The position numbers were made by a program, and so were the translations under genes. The notes beneath the pieces are model-generated. The model worked only from the letters and a program-made list of their open reading frames with translations. It had not been told where the DNA came from and ran no database searches. Positions 63,553-64,000 of a DNA stretch of 64,000 nt are shown in pieces. The DNA is taken from assembly GCA_016713325.1 (NCBI GenBank), contig JADJPJ010000087.1:310001-374000 (forward strand), written 5' to 3'. This DNA comes from Candidatus Flexifilum affinis (GTDB lineage: Bacteria > Chloroflexota > Anaerolineae > Aggregatilineales > Phototrophicaceae). Position 1 is the stretch's first letter. The number at the start of each line of letters is the position of its first letter.

Positions 63553-64000
63553 ATGGGCGCTGCATTGGAAATTCGGAACCTGCATGTTTCAGTCGAAGGC
63601 AAACCCATCCTTCGGGGTGTAGATCTCACGGTAAAGCAGGGTGAGGTTCACGCGCTCATGGGGCCGAACGGCTCTGGAAAAAGCACGCTGGCAAATGTGA
63701 TGCTCGGCAACCCTGCATACGCGATCACTGACGGGGACATTCTGTTCCACGGAAACAGCATTCTTGAGATGGAGCCGGATGAACGGAGCCGGGCGGGTCT
63801 ATTCCTCGCCTTCCAGTATCCTGTCTCAATCTCCGGCGTGACGCTGGCCAACTTCCTGCGCCTGGCGATTAACGCCCGCATGAAGGCGAAAAACCCCGAA
63901 AGCAAAGGCATCTCCATCAGTGACTTCCGCAAGCTCATGCGCCAGAAAATGGACATGCTTCATATGGATCACAGCTTCGCCGGCCGCTACCTGAATGAAG
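63553..64000 (+). CDS. sufC: Fe-S assembly ATPase SufC, N-terminal part
   Basis: ABC-type ATPase that works with SufB and SufD on scaffold assembly. The first 149 residues are present; the rest lies beyond the window. It shows [20 protein letters not shown], Walker [19 protein letters not shown], and the SufC-type Q-loop region [20 protein letters not shown], followed by the SufC-specific helix [17 protein letters not shown] lies about 13 bases before ATG 63553. It is probably the first gene of a suf operon continuing to the right. Confidence 0.93.
   Translation, partial: MGAALEIRNLHVSVEGKPILRGVDLTVKQGEVHALMGPNGSGKSTLANVMLGNPAYAITDGDILFHGNSILEMEPDERSRAGLFLAFQYPVSISGVTLANFLRLAINARMKAKNPESKGISISDFRKLMRQKMDMLHMDHSFAGRYLNE

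Noticed and set aside
1..64000. CRISPR arrays, insertion sequences, prophage or integrase genes
   Set aside because: I found no regularly spaced direct repeats, transposase or integrase motifs, or terminal repeats in the window.

Overview
The window is GC-rich bacterial chromosome, dense in genes and almost free of mobile elements. Gene content points to Chloroflexota, probably an Anaerolineae relative: fused NuoCD, class I ketol-acid reductoisomerase, Thr/Pro-rich secreted stalk proteins, LCP proteins, CUT2-type sugar importers and a giant coiled-coil sensor. This assignment is inference from gene content; no rRNA or other marker gene is present. A 143-base almost pure G/C block and nine single-base frameshifts in conserved genes suggest a draft metagenome assembly with consensus errors.

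Layout. 1-2.7 kb: oxidative pentose phosphate genes (gnd end, zwf, pgl), convergent with pfkA. 3.9-5.8 kb: acs. 5.9-10.4 kb: a four-gene ATGA-coupled operon (SRPBCC protein, CrtI-like oxidoreductase, class I photolyase, alpha/beta hydrolase). 10.5-25.6 kb: amino-acid biosynthesis, argGH then ilvE-ilvB-ilvN-ilvC-leuA-leuC-leuD-cimA-(VOC)-leuB. Each half begins with its own leader peptide and intrinsic terminator: an arginine-rich peptide before argG and an Ile/Leu/Val-rich peptide before ilvE. 25.6-25.8 kb: a palindromic repeat and the G/C block. 25.85-28.1 kb: a Clp_N-kinase protein with an FHA protein. 28.2-30.5 kb: divergent thrC and thrB. 30.5-34.6 kb: an IscX-like gene and nuoB-nuoCD-nuoI. 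34.8-37.5 kb: an Mrp-type ATPase, a small membrane protein, and STAS and RsbW-STAS regulators. 37.5-45.2 kb: envelope genes (beta-lactamase-fold protein, sensor kinase, Thr/Pro-rich protein, LCP protein). 45.3-57.6 kb: an L-rhamnose utilisation locus. 57.6-61.5 kb: a peptide/nickel-type importer without ATPases. 61.7-62.9 kb: tRNA-Pro and a selenocysteine-type selD. 63.0-64.0 kb: a SufT-like gene divergent from sufC.

How the genes work together. G6PD, lactonase and 6PGDH make NADPH and pentoses. CimA makes citramalate, which LeuCD and LeuB can turn into 2-oxobutyrate, so one operon feeds both leucine and threonine-independent isoleucine synthesis under one branched-chain attenuator. The rhamnose locus imports (ABC system), isomerises (RhaI), phosphorylates (RhaB) and cleaves and oxidises (RhaD/E fusion) L-rhamnose. 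IscX, Mrp, SufT and SufC together suggest emphasis on Fe-S cluster supply, in keeping with the complex I and LeuC clusters.

The most novel-looking item is the candidate arginine attenuator before argG: six Arg codons in seven, an intrinsic terminator, and an eight-base alternative pairing arm. The in-frame TGA at the catalytic position of SelD, enclosed in a hairpin, is the second strongest finding.
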